Assembly: GCA_012934845.2 (NCBI GenBank)
Contig: WNNJ02000950.1
Coordinates: forward strand, 178,112 to 242,111
Direction: 5' to 3'
Length of the DNA: 64,000 bases
From: Pomphorhynchus laevis
Lineage: Eukaryota; Acanthocephala; Palaeacanthocephala; Echinorhynchida; Pomphorhynchidae
The notes below the pieces were generated by a model. That model made no database searches. It had not been told where the DNA came from and worked only from the letters and a program-made list of their open reading frames with translations. This document shows, in pieces, positions 33,456 to 46,300 of the stretch (its first letter is position 1; every line of letters begins with the position of its first letter). Made by a program: the position numbers and the translations under genes.

Positions 33456-34575
33456 TTTGTTCATAACTGTTTAAAAAATAAATTTAAATTATATAAATTT
33501 ATAATATTTATTATATGTCGGAAGAAGTCGTCGCTGCTTCTTCGATGAAGCACTGCAAGCAACTGCACCTAGCATGGATGGAGAATCTACACTCGCACTT
33601 CCACGGATATCTTGAATCCTGTTAGTTCAAATGATCTTGATGCGGACAATTTACTTATAATTTTATATTAATTTGTAAACTTTGCTTTTTTGATAAGGCA
33701 AAAACGCATTGTATGTAATAATAAAGATATGAAATATATGTTTCGATACATTGATGATATATGTGTATTTAATTCTAATAATTTTTATTCAATTAGTGAA
33801 CAAATTTATCCAGGTAGCCTCATTCTTAACAAAACCAATATTAATGATAAAGAAGGTGTATATCTAGATATGAACATTAAATTAACATTAACTAAAACTA
33901 CTTATTAATTTATATCGTAAAGATGACATATTTAAATTTACAAGAAACATATTTTTGCATGAGCATTCATGCATACCATATAATATAAAATATAATACAT
34001 TAAATAGTGAAATTTTTATAATTGCAACTATTTGTAACCATATTGACTTTCTTCAAAATCATTTAAATAATTTAATAGATACATATTTTAAACGAGGTTA
34101 CTATAAAAATAACACCAAGCAGAAAATAGTAAAATATATAAATCAACACAATAATATAAAGAATAAATTTAAACTCTTAAGTGGCAAATTTTTATGGATG
34201 GATAATAAATAATATACTTTGCATTAGAATAAGATACTAGATAGTTATTTCAGAGGAAATACATCATTAGCATGTATTTGGCCCCGCTGCTATGTCGGGT
34301 AGAGGAGTTAGGGCCAGAAACCTGATAGCATAGCAGTTCCTTTTGATGATCTGTAATTCTTATTCTGATACAACGTCTGTTATTTATTAGTTAATTTATA
34401 AAAATGACGTTTATTTTAAATTTCAATTTTTTTATTTTAACTTGATTTAAATTATAGAAAATCTAAAAACAATTATTAATTTTATTATTTAATTATTAAA
34501 TTTTGATTTAGCATTATTATGTTTTGTTTATTTTATAATTATTTTATACACGTAGACTCAGTTAGCTGATTTGAT
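33456..34575 (+). mobile_element. YIDD-type retroelement (copy B)
   Basis: The RT segment MKYMFRYIDDICVFNSNNFYSI (33729 on) leads to GVYLDMNIKLTLTKT, then the thumb-like end to GKFLWMDNK (34212) and the shared 3' UTR. A foreign segment of roughly 230 bases (about 33498-33725, GC-richer) splits the RT upstream of the YIDD box. A frameshift near 33905 separates the two coding halves. Confidence 0.75.
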
Positions 34576-35232
34576 ATTGGTTTTTTTCAAAATCATTTAA
34601 ATAATTTAATAGATACATATTTTTAACTAGGTTACTATAAAAATAAAATCAAACAGGAAATAGTAAAATATATAAATCAACACAATAATATTAAAAATAA
34701 ATTTTAAATTATTAGAGGAAAATTTTTATGGATGGATAATAAATAATATACTTTGTATTAGAATATAATACTATACAATCAAATTATTAGATGAAATACA
34801 TCATTAGCACGTGTCTGACCCCGATGCTATGCTGGGTTGAGGAATAGGGGCCGAAACCGTGATAGCATAGCAGTTTCTCTTGATGACATCTAATCCTTAT
34901 TATTATACAATGTCTGTTATTTATTAGTAAATTCATTAAAATTGACTTTTATTAAAAATTTCAATTTATTTTAACTTGATATAAGTTATATAAAATTTTA
35001 TAGCAATTATTTATTATCTAATCATTAAATTTTGATTTATTGATTTAGCATCATTATTTATATTTATTTTTTATTTTATAATTAAATTAAATACGTAAAC
35101 TCAGTTAGCTGAATTGATTAGTCGACTCATCACTACAAGGTAGCCTCATCAATGTGGCCCTGTAGCTACACAACTTCCAAGATTATTGATCCTTAGTAAA
35201 CCTCTGAACGGAATTTGCTAAGTGCACATTCT
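34576..35232 (+). mobile_element. YIDD-type retroelement tail (copy C, other subfamily)
   Basis: Starts within the coding end (FLQNHLNNLIDTYF-like at 34580) and has a diverged 3' UTR that matches the copy at 59.1-59.7 kb better than its neighbour. The match continues about 105 bases beyond the usual end (GTAGCTACACAACTTCCAAG, to about 35228), so this subfamily has a longer 3' end. It sits head to tail behind copy B. Confidence 0.7.
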
Positions 35233-35276
35233 GGAAAGAATAGTTTAAAAAGAGGGACGATCTTAAGGAGTATTAA

Positions 35277-35500
35277 ACTAGGGTTAAAATACCTTGAGAT
35301 GAATAGGAGTGAGGAGGGGTTATGTACGAAGTAAAGTGGGTGTAGATGTGCCTAGGGGTAAATCGAGTAATGTCCTGGGGGAAACGAATAGACCGCGTCT
35401 CCTGAAGGACTATAACATCTGAATCTCTATCAGATAAAAGGCTGAGGGCAGAAGCACCTCCCGAATTCCACTGAAGGATACTCAGTTAAAAAGGCTCTTG
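35277..35500 (-). pseudogene. LINE ORF2 start: AP-endonuclease N-terminus
   Basis: Reads LSILQWNSGGASALSLL...SDVIVLQETRSIRF, the EEP start motifs (QWN-G, D...LQET), then stops in TLV. It follows the ORF1 at 35899-36615 on the same strand. The rest of ORF2 is missing, replaced by the YIDD-type tail at about 35232. Confidence 0.7.
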
Positions 35501-35898
35501 GTTACTTTGCATTGTGTTAAATTAGCTGAATTGGGATAGCCTACTCCTAGCAGGAGCCAGAAGAGAGAAGGTTGTCCTACCCACTCCCCGTGCCACCAGG
35601 AGAAGACACTTTTCCACCGGCAATGTCATCATTTCCCGTAGAGGCAATAGTCCAACGAATTAGATCTTTTCTTGCTAGTTAAAGAGAAGCTAAACTCTGT
35701 TTAGGCCCGGGTCGTTTTTGGAGGTCGGTGTTTTTTTGGACTTTAACGTACTGAATGCAGGAGGAGAGCCACACTCCTCTGTCTTTTGTATCAGGTGAAC
35801 AATGAGTGATTAAAATCTGTCTTTAAAGGCTTGCAGTCTTGCATCCATAATTTTCGAAATCTCACCATCTGTCATTCTGGACACTAGAGATGACGGCG

Positions 35899-36615
35899 TC
35901 AGCAAAGTCCGCCGGAGGGGCCGGTGCATCCATGTGCCTCGGTTTGTAAGCCTTTAATACAAGGCATCTTCGTGATCAAGCCGTGTGCGATCCACCGCAA
36001 TTCGAACACTGTGGGGGGGGGGTTACATTTCCCCTCATGTTCGTCTCCGAAGCCACACACCCGGCAGGTACGGAGACTGGAACAGTTGGAAGTCCATTGC
36101 CCCCACTGGTGATATCCGTTGCAGTCGGGAAACGTAAAGTCGTCGACATTAATCATTGTGAATAATATATTGTAACCAAGAAACGGATTGAATTTACTGT
36201 TAGTCAGCCATTGAGCCTGGTGAACTGTGGAGGAACCGAAGGTCACCGGAAGTGGCTCTCCATTCTTCCCCATAATGGGTCGAACGTTGTAAACTTTAAA
36301 CGTATCCTCAAAATCTATTAGATCATCATCCGTTGCGTAAGGTGGAAAGTTCGATAATTTCAGGGAAGCTTGAATAGGCTTATATGTCGTTGAACCATGT
36401 TTTGTAAGAAAATTTTCAAAATAATTCAAGTATTTAGAGGCCAGATCAGGCGTACAAAACGAAATTCTGATTCCAGACTCGAAAAATTCAACAGAATTGT
36501 ATATAATTCTACCTTTAAAAAATTTAGAGAAATCTCTGAGAAAAATAATCAAATATGATCTTCTTTCAAAGTGTTGCAGACAATTAACAACTACCAAATT
36601 GACTAATTTCGGCAC
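35899..36615 (-). pseudogene. LINE ORF1 (gag-like, zinc knuckles)
   Basis: A 238-codon frame. Residues about 1-100 are RRM-like (FFKGRIIYNSVEFFESGIRI, LKLSNFPPYATDDDLIDFE). Residues about 168-205 contain CNGYHQWGQWTSNC and CRVCGFGDEHEGKCNPPP, a pair of CCHC-like knuckles, the first lacking one canonical ligand. This is the layout of Jockey-group ORF1 proteins. It precedes the endonuclease start at 35500, so the 5' half of a LINE survives while the 3' half is lost, opposite to normal 5' truncation. Confidence 0.7.
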
Positions 36616-36619
36616 GGGA

Positions 36620-37750
36620 GGAAGTTTCCTTTCCGTGCTTGAAACAAAATAATTAGGAAGATATGCACCAAACTTGCTTTATTTGGTATGAATTGCGCTG
36701 AAAAATATGAGTTTGTTGAATCTTTCGAAGTACCGTATATGTTTTCGCTGCTGCACATTGTACGTTTTTGTTCTGTGTATTGAACATAAAAATATACACG
36801 ATACTAGTGTGTATGAATATTTATAAAATATATAAATTTTATTTGTGCCACTAGTCACAAAACGAAATTCAGTGAAAGATTCATTTTCTTTTTGCACACC
36901 GAGCATTTGTAAAATTGTTTTGCGACAACTCATACTATTTTAGATGGAGCATCTACAGTTTAAAAATTAGTCCGGAAAAATTAATTTAGTAACAAAATAC
37001 TACAATTTTAGCAAAACATTTGATGACGTCATATCTTCGTCAATATGGACAATAAAGGGTTAAGTTTTTTTAAATGTTATAAAGACATGTTTTCTCTAAA
37101 TGTTTAAATTTGTAATTCGTCGCTTCCAACAGGAATAACGATTTTATCAACATTAAAATTTTTTATAAAAATGTATACTATATTTTTTTTATTCTATAAA
37201 AATTGAACGTAGAAAATTGATATCATGAGATTACATGCTTAATTTTACATTTTTAAAATCTCATGATGCTTTTGGTTCTTGTAGTCTAATTGTTTCTTTA
37301 ACTAGTCTAATTGTTTTACAGCGAGGTAAAAATATATATGTAAAGAGATTCACGCATTAAGATTAAAAATAGGTAGCTGTGAGGTTATAAACGACGGCTT
37401 ATGTGGATAGAAAATCAGATTATGGACGGCATAGGAAACAATAAATCAAAAGTAACTTGCTATTAGTGCCTTCAAATATCTGAAACTTTGCAAGGACATC
37501 ATTTTAATTATAAATCACGCAAAACTAATTTATATTTGTGAACTGAAAATATTAATATTTTTTAGCAGAACGCCATTTAAATTAAATCGTAAACTCGTGT
37601 CTATGAAAATAACAAAATGAGTGCACGAAAAAGACTGGGTCATAAATGGGGTAAATGCTGTTTGCAATTAATAGAAAATAATCAATTTTACTGCACTGTT
37701 ACAGCGATTATCAACAGTGTAATGTCAAATTTAAGCATTACGACCAATTT
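36620..37750. other. Intergenic, nothing recognised
   Basis: The open frame 36933-36679 (-) has no motif. Otherwise AT-rich sequence without a gene signal. Confidence 0.4.
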
Positions 37751-37926
37751 TTAATTAGTGGAGACAGTGAAATGATTAATATTTTTATTGCAAGTCAAAT
37801 TTTCGATAGCTAACTGTATCATCCTAAAGACAAAATTATAATTTGTCCTGAGGATGATATCAGTTAGCTATCGAAAATTAAACTTACAATAAAAATATTA
37901 ATAATTTCACTGTCTTCACTAATTAA
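37751..37926. mobile_element. 176-bp inverted-repeat element with two hammerhead-like cores
   Basis: The arms TTAATTAGTGRAGACAGTGA... (about 45 bases, over 90% identical) run inward to a core on each side. Right arm, +: CTGAGGA (37848-37854), T, a stem II GATA...TATC, GAAA (37873-37876) and the self-complementary AAUU. Left arm, -: the same with CTGAGGA decayed to TTTAGGA, but with a GUC/GAC stem I. No coding content. Confidence 0.65.
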
Positions 37927-40490
37927 ATATAATTTACAATGAGTGAACAATCAATTTATAATATTAAGACCAATGATGTAATTAATCTTTGTACATGTAT
38001 CTTGTGTTATAATCTCAATTCTTGATGGAAGCAGGGCAATGTTTTAAAGACACATTCAAATAGACGTACTAGCATCATTGTAGTAAATCTTAAATCAAAT
38101 GCTACATAACATTGTAGCAATCGTCAAATTGCTGCTAGTTTTAAGAACTAGCAACAATTGTAATTATCATTTCAACATTGCTAATTTGGATTCATTAAAT
38201 TTCGTTGCAAAAAAGACAAAGTTTGTAAAATATGGATAAACGATATGTACGGAAACAGGTAGTCAAGACATCGACAGTAAATTCCTATTTGCATTTTAAG
38301 AACTGAAAAAGACGGTGGATGTAATTTAATCAAATCCTGTTAATAAAAGCTGTGATGTGGTTATTTGAATGTAATTTATTACATTGCAGAAGATACTAGA
38401 AGGTCTTAGCAATATCGTCAACCGTCTTACGAAGCCACTCCCTGACTTAATCCAATCAGAATTACAAAGTACATAGCACTTCTGAGATAAGTACAATGAC
38501 CCCATAAGAGTAATTACATAATATATCGTACTTACGATGGACATTGTATCACCATACACGTCAATTAACTATATAAACATTAGAAAAGACCATAAATGAC
38601 ACACAATTGGCTTCAACTACAAATGACTTTGTATAGGAAACAGTTAAAATTATTATAGATAAACTATTTAAATTTAACATTTGCTTGACAAATCACTGGA
38701 ACCAAAGGCTATGGGTACACCCAAAGCCCAAACTTACGCGATTATTCACATGCTTTGCTATCAATAGCAATTATTATTATCAAAACTGGCAATACCATAT
38801 TTTTATTCTGCATATATATTGATAATGGTATAACATTACACCAAAAAGGTAGCTACATGAGCTTCAAGCAATATTCCCGATCAGCGACGAACGCCGGGCC
38901 CTAAAATTTAAAAGTGGCGATAACTTGTATTATCTTGATATTGAACTACTAAATAGGAAGCCATCATTATCAGTTCGAAAGTATAATAAAATCCGATACC
39001 GCCATGTAATGATGCACCCGAAAGGCTTGTCGGAAGGATGTACATTGGTTTAATAATCTTATGAATTCCAGCACTATTTATGGTTTATTTTATAAATTAA
39101 ATTAAATATCACTGGACTGTAGACATACTGGTCTGAGAGACATGAAAGGATATGGTTCAGATAAACCATAATTTTTTCTGTTACAACCTGCAACACTGAA
39201 TTTTGTTTCTTCTTACATATATTAAATTTTGGACGATGTTTTTAGTTCTTCGGCAGATATGTACAAAATAGTTGCACAATGTGTTATTTAGTTTCGTTAC
39301 TTTACAGAAACAGTATATAAGAATAGGAAACAGTTACAGATTTATTTAAACCATAATTTTCCTTTTACTCTCCGTGTGTATTTAATGAAAAACAAACTGT
39401 TGTTGGACAACTTACTTTAAATAGTGTATTCTGACGCGTAGAAATAAGGAACATTTGTGTGATAAGCTGTACTAGGTTATCACACAAGAAGTTTGTCGTT
39501 TCTGTTCTTGCACGAATCCATATGCTACCAGCTGTAGCAGTCTAAAAAATATATATGCCATATTTTTGAAATATCGTATTTTTCATAGAGATTACTTTAT
39601 GGTTAAGTTGTATTTATTAAAATGTATGCATTCAATTTCCATAAATCGAATTGTATTATGATAAAGTTAGTATTTCAATTGAATTTTATAGGATTTCAAC
39701 ATGTATGTCATGCGTGAATAATTAATAAGGTCACCTCATTTAAGAACATTGTGTTACTGCAAGTTATAAGTAACTGTGTACGTTTACACTAATATAATGA
39801 GTGTTCAAAATAAGAGATTAACGTTTTCATTCGTTTGTACTTTGGACGATACTAAATGAACAGGTCCGAATTTTAAATCAACGTACCAGCAATTGTTAGT
39901 GCAATTGTTGTTTTACTAATCATGCAGTTGAAATCATATTTTCTTAGTTAACAAAAATTATATTAAGGATCGCGGTTGAAACGCGAACTACCAGATAATT
40001 CAATTAACAGTATTTTCTAAACTTTTTCTGATCTGATGGCTGTATTTTTTTCTAATTGTGATGTATATTGTTGAATAATTCAAAAACGAAATCATTAGCA
40101 TAAGTTTTTCCTTGCAGATATTTCTGAGCTTTTGCTATTGCCTTTTTGGATAATACAGAAACGAATCTTTAGATTTTTATGTGCTTTAGCTTTATGCAAA
40201 TAATAAATAAGGCACGTTTTCACTTAAAGATGGTTCTTAATTGAACTATTGAACCACTGAACGTTGTTTCTATATCAGCTCTTTTTTGGTATTATTTAAA
40301 AATTTTCAAATTTCTATGTGAATTTAAAATACAGAACATTACATTTAAAGGCTAAATTTCATAAGTGTGTATATTATCAATGTGACACGGATGCTTTTTG
40401 ACAATTATATTGATAATATTAATATTAAAAAATATCGATATTAATATTAAAAAAATAACTAATGTTGACCCATTTTTAAATTTATAATTT
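37927..40490. other. Intergenic, nothing recognised
   Basis: Unique-looking AT-rich DNA. The frame 38559-38326 (-) has no motif. No repeats of the families described elsewhere were found. Confidence 0.4.
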
Positions 40491-40676
40491 TGTAGCAGAA
40501 TCAACTAACACAAGTTATTTTTATATTTCGCTACCTGCTACTGCCAACATCATCAGAAAACTACATTTTTGGTAATTTGTTCGTTTTGTTTTGATTTGAG
40601 CGTTTTGTTTCTGATTATGCTAGCAGCATCTAGTTAAATATAAAAATAAATGAGTGTTTAGAGTTAATCCTGCTCA
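40491..40676. mobile_element. Inverted-repeat element with hammerhead-like core
   Basis: The arms share RGCAGRATYAACT and ATTTATTTTTATATTT. The left arm on - reads CTGATGA (40550-40556), T, a 19-base stem II region GUUG...UAGC, and GAAATAT (40526-40529 reversed). A UUUU/AAAA stem I is possible. The right arm on + is decayed (CTGATTA, TAAA). Confidence 0.6.
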
Positions 40677-42966
40677 AAAATTGCAAAAAAATATTTAGAT
40701 TTGTCCAACGGTTATTGTTATTTCTTCTGAGAAGGTTGACGTGTTTTATCTCATAATATCTGATCAACTTTGTTATTATGCATTCTAATTGAACCCAATT
40801 ACTAAATCGACGTGATATGTTGATACGTCAGATATGTGTTTTTTATTTGTGTTATTTTATTTTGATCTTTAATTTAGTCCGCGATTTTTTTTAAAAATTG
40901 CTTTATTTTAAAAGCACTAAATCATGGAACATATCCAAAATAAAGAATAAGATACATATCACAAGATGCACACAATCTTAACCGATAATTATAAACGAAA
41001 ACCAATATTTTTCATAAGTTTAGTGAAGGTTGTATTGTATCATGCATAGACTGTACATTCAAACTTCAATTTACCTAAAAGACAGAATGAGAAAACGTCA
41101 ATACGCATTTCGACCTATTGATATTAGTTCACAGATCCTTACTCACGTACAGCACAGAAACCACAAAATAAACCTTGAAGGAAACGATCTTATTTGAACA
41201 GAAAAGGGATTATTTGAAGATAATTTTTATAAATCTATACAAATGGCTTCACAACCCATGGTAAAGTACAAGTGGAATTTAAAATCGCTACTTTCCTCTG
41301 AAATTACAGCAGAATCTTAATTGGATGAGATTCTTCTGTGTCGATTGCATGTAAGTGTTAAACTCCATACATTGTAAAAAAACTTTATTGAGAAGTACTA
41401 TTAGTCGTTGTGTACTTGATTGAATGATAGTGTTATTATTAGTTTGAGTGTTGTCTAACACTAAAAGTGTTTAATTGATATTATTAGTTTGAGTTTACTT
41501 AAATGTCGGACAAATAGCGTTATTTACTATTTAAACTCAAAACGTTATATCATTTCATTGTGTATAAGTCAGTTAGTGCGCCGCAATTTACAGTTTCAAA
41601 ATTGAGAGTGCATATAGTCTTCGTAATATTATTATTAAAGCATATATTATATATAAATTAAAACATTATATGTTCATGCAATTTTAGCCTGATATGCTTA
41701 ACTTCGTGATTCTAAATTATAGATTAATTTGTCAAATTTATGTGGTTTAAATAGACGTGAAATTTAAATAGACGTTAAATAGATGAGAAATTTGGAATAA
41801 TTTAACAGGTTTATTTAATTGTAAAGTGATGTATGTAATCAAATTGAAATTTTAATATATAAGCAAAGAATGTAATACATTCAAGAATAACGCCTTCTTC
41901 GAATTCCAACTTTGTAAAATTGTGCCCATATATGTTTAACTTATATATACCAAATGACATGCCAGTTTTATTTGAAACGACGTTATTTCCTTCTCGAATT
42001 TTCGTCACAAGTTAAAAATAGTTGCATTTGAAAATATAGCTCTCGCTCGCTGATACAGCTTTAAATATTTCCAAAATGTAAAGTAAAATAATCATCAAGT
42101 TTAAAAGCTCCTGATAGCCGTGCATATCTAATGATCAAATATCACATACTCGTTTGAATTGTATTTCTATATATATTGGTATTTTATCTCGTTCCATCAT
42201 TAACAATACACATTCTAGTATCGAATTTTCTTATGGTTGAGAATTAGAGTCTTCAATGCATAAAACATACATTGTTCTAAGTGTGTTGTTCTTTTATAGA
42301 AGTATACTGATTTTAAATCGATAATTTTAAGCATCAGACAACGTCCTTCTGCTTGTTATTGCATCTGATTGTACTAACTATAACACTTTTCCCAGTCTAT
42401 GCAATTTTGTATTGCAAGGTCCGTCGTATTTGAAGAGAGAATGAAATAAGATGATAACGGAGGAAACTGCCTTAAAAATTGATTATGCTGGTCTGTCACG
42501 CTTCTGATTTTCATTTAAAAGTAGCATATTCAATACTTATCTTTGATGATGACCACATGGATTGTATCGCTTTCGTCTATATGATAGCTTCTGCGTAAAT
42601 ATCCTGATCATATACATATATTAGAATAGTACCCGCATGCTATGGACATTATCAGTAACGCACTGTTTTAGTCTTATTTCACATCTATAATTAGCACAGT
42701 GTAATTGTCAAATGTAAAAGCCTAAATGACATGTGCCAGATATGGTGTGTTTTGCATTTTAAATTATAATAATAAGATTTCATGCCCCAGCAACCTCCTC
42801 GTTTATATTGCTGAATTTAATGACTATAAGATGAAGTAGTAGATCGAACTTTAACATAAAAAGTATTTGTTTTGGAGCAACGATATACTAATTGTGACCA
42901 TGGAGTCGGTAAAGATTATTTTTTATTCTATTTGTAGTAGATTTCAAATTTGAAGAATTTAATATT

Positions 42967-43172
42967 TTTTGAAATTTGAAACAGGATCAGCAAATACGAA
43001 TTTATCTTTATATTTCGATAGTTGATGTGGCATCATCAGAGAAAATACGATTTGTTCATCACGTACAATTCGATGAACAAATTGACGCTTTATTTCCGGT
43101 GCTGCTGCCAGTAGCAATTAGCGAAATATACAAATAAATTCGTATTTGTTGATCCTGCTCTAAAATTCCAAA
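42967..43172. mobile_element. Inverted-repeat element with hammerhead-like core
   Basis: The arms share AGGATCARCAAATACGAATT. The left arm on - has CTGATGA (43033-43039) and GAAATAT (43013-43016 reversed), with a possible stem I UCU/AGA. The right arm on + has GCGAAATATAC, but its core start is mutated to CCGGTGC. The terminal GAGCAGGATCAA is shared with the 40.5 and 55.3 kb elements. Confidence 0.6.
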
Positions 43173-44689
43173 TTAAAACAAATGGATTAAGGTCGGTTAT
43201 TTTTAAATTTCTATAACTTTTATAAAGCCGAACTTTTCAAACTTTTGTAAAGCTTTATACTTATTATTTATTTTTTTAATTTGCACAATGTAAGACAAAA
43301 GTCTTTCATTAAATCTAATTGCCAGTTAAAGCAGACGATTCGTGTGATCACCAGCTAACATTAAAAGGACTGAAACGTGAAACGTAGGTATTGGATCAGT
43401 AGCTAATGAGTTCCACTGAAATGTAGTGTACTTCATTTAAATAATATTAAAATAACATCTAAATAATTTTTTCAATATAAATAATATTGAAATATAAACC
43501 TACTGCTATTGGCTTATAGATAGAATTAAAGCAGTGTAAGATGTCATCAAAATTTCAATCACTTATTTTGTGGTCGGTATGATTTAATTTCTGTATTTAT
43601 CCCGCAACTTTGAGCTTTTTTCTACTTTGCCCTTTCCTGTTCGGTTAATTGTTTTGTATTTTCGTAAATATTAATTTATCATTTACTTTGATGTAAATGA
43701 TATATTACATGTTAGTTAATGTTTACCCATTAACTAATAAACTTTGATTTTATAATTTAAATCATCACGCTAATAGCATGAATATATTGTTTAGTAACAT
43801 TTCGCTCTTCACTACACTGTGAAAGAATTGGTGTCTGAATTACATCGATAATCTTGAAATTATCGGTTAAATATCGGAAATGTAAAAGTCTTTTGAAAAT
43901 TATTGAGGTAAAACGTTTTTTAGCTTAATTAAGCTATAATTAAGCTAATTATAATTAATCTATAATTAAGCTAATTATAATTAATCTATAATTAAGCTAT
44001 AATTCTTTCGTTCAATAGAGCAATATAAATCTAGATTTTGTGAATACGTTTACATATCTTCAACTAACTATAAAAACATCACGTTCTCTCTAGATGCCAT
44101 CTATAGTTCCCCTTCCGCTTCTGCCGCTTTGATGAAGTCCTCAATATCTATGACAGAAGTGACCAACACTTTTTGATGAAGCGCCAATTTCCCTTTTAGA
44201 GAATATCAAATGCTCCAATTTTTGTTGCAAGAACCCACACATGTTTTAAATATTTGTCCTTTTCAATCAAAAACGTTAAAAAATATATAACTTTGCTTTC
44301 GTTAATAAGTAAAGTGTTCAAACTAACTTTTGGAAATAATCGTAAAATAACTGAAAATTTTTATTAACAACTTTATAAGAAAAATCCCGTCTTTATTAAA
44401 AAGATAATGTGTCATCGTTCATCGTCCAATGCGCCATGAGTTGGCTACATCTGATTTAGACAATAGTTTAATGTTACTATATGAACTCATCAAGTAAAGT
44501 TTTTCCACTGTAATACTCTGTAAGTCCTCATATTGCTGCTTTTATGTTAATTAAATAATAGGAAACAATCAGCGAATATTAAATACATTACGAAAAATTA
44601 ATATTTTTGCTTATATTATTTAATTTGACCATTTCAATTGTATTTAAATATAAGCGCATTATAAGGTAAGTATTTCCAAATGCAATGGT
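43173..44689. other. Intergenic with a short 26-bp tandem repeat
   Basis: No gene. At about 43934-44004 a 26-base AT-rich unit (CTATAATTAAGCTAATT...) is repeated 2.7 times. Confidence 0.6.
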
Positions 44690-45195
44690 ATTGATGCCCA
44701 TCCCTTCTTCGTTTGCCGTTAATTCCATATATAAGCGGAATCGTTCTCACAATATACACGTACTCCATTTCGCACGGTTGTGGTATAGATCTGGTGCAAT
44801 CGAGCAGCTTTTAAATCGTTGTGTAGTGTGTAGAGACATCGCTGCTATGGTCGTTCGTTCAGACGTTTATCATATGCTTGGATAATCAGATCTGATTTCG
44901 TCATTGAGTTTTCAATTGTACGCAAAGTGTGACCGAACTATCGAAGACAGGGTTCTCATATCTTTTCCGTGATTGGCACAACATCATACCGCTGTTGGAT
45001 CTCGTCGTTGAGCACATGGTCGAGGCGAGTTACTCCAATCGTCAATCTCCGCATCTTAGTCTCCATGACAGCGATACGATTTTTGGCACTATTCGCAATT
45101 GGCAAGCACTCGCACCATATAAGGGCACAGGACGGATCACTTCAATATATTTTGGATTTTATACGAGCCAAATTCAAAATGGTGGTACCCATTCC
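44690..45195 (-). pseudogene. RTE-like LINE C-terminal fragment
   Basis: The - strand, in mixed frames, gives VIRPVPLYGAS, KNRIAVMETKMRRLTIGVTRLDHVLNDEIQQRYDVVPITEKI and, further on, IAPDLYHNRAKW. The block 'ME.KM.R...GVTR.D...N..I..R..V.PI.EK' is the C-terminal signature of RTE/BovB-class LINEs. It is frameshifted and truncated. The open frame on the opposite strand (44929-45270) is its shadow. Confidence 0.7.
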
Positions 45196-45961
45196 ATCTT
45201 AATTTTTGCCAAACGTCGTAGATTTTGTAAAGTTGATCGAGTAAGGTTATGCCGGTATCATCTCAAATAAGCTCACAATTAAAATTTTTAATTTAATTCA
45301 GTATTGGATAAGAAGTGAAGGTTACCACCATCTAAAATTCCCTTCAAAGAACTTCAGGAACTCTTAAAACCAGGAAATACTATGTAGTTTAAAAGATAGA
45401 TGAACGATATATGTTCGTTTTATATTCTTTGACAAAACGCATGATGAAGAAAAGTAGTAGAAAGGAACTTTAAGTCTATAGACTCAAAATTATTGGTATC
45501 AACCGCATTATTTAGAAGGTTAAAGATCCTTGGTTAAAAAGTAAAGAAATCTATTTTGTTAGAAATATATCAATCCTGATATATTTAAGCGACAAGAAAA
45601 ATCATTTTGATATTTCGCAAGTAACTACTAGCATCTTTAGATAATTAACATAAAAATGAAAAAAATCACATAAATAAAGTTTCTTGTCGGTTTGCACATT
45701 GATGCTGGAATCAAAATCGTTGCTAGCATTTGCTCATGCAACATTTTCAATTGTAGGGACCGCTGAAACGAAACTCAACAATGAAACAAAACACTAAAAA
45801 TGTACAACAAAAGTACAAAACATATGTATTCATAACAAAACAATAAAAATGAAGAGATAAAATAACAAAATAGAGGAAACCAAAACATTTTAAACAATAG
45901 ATTGCAAGCATAACTTATGTTATATAAAAATAAAATAAAAAATAAAAGATAATTGTTATAA

Positions 45962-46300
45962 TCAAAGGCGTTCGTTTATATTAATTTTAAGGTTAAGTCA
46001 GCTTTATTACCAACCATTAAGTTATCCTTTAGTTTGTTAATATAAAGCGCTTCTGAAATCTCTCGTTTAAACATACTGGATTCGTTTGATAAAATGGTAG
46101 TTACATCGAAATCAATTATTTGATCATTATTAATGCTATGATTAACTAAGGCACTGTTTGTTCCACGTTTAAGTGTGTATTTATGCTGGCTTACTCTTTT
46201 ATTTATACCTTGTCCATTTTGACCTATGCATATTTTATCGCAGTCTTTACAATGGATTTTATAAACAACGGATGGATTGTTGTTGATGGATTTATTTTTT
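45962..46300 (-). CDS. Penelope GIY-YIG endonuclease domain
   Basis: An uninterrupted frame of about 110 codons to TGA at 45962: VVYKIHCKDCDKICIGQNGQ, then HKYTLKRGTNSALVNHSI and DFDVTTILSNE...REISEALYI. The GIY-YIG motif is VYKI...CIGQ, with the Cys pair in C-x2-C that is characteristic of Penelope endonucleases. The catalytic Arg (NKRVSQH) and Glu (SEALY) are present. The domain looks intact although the RT upstream is not. It is separated from the hammerhead-like motif by about 320 bases. Confidence 0.8.

Noticed and set aside
44929-45270. Forward open frame of 113 codons
   Set aside because: It is the antisense shadow of an RTE-like LINE C-terminus read on the - strand.
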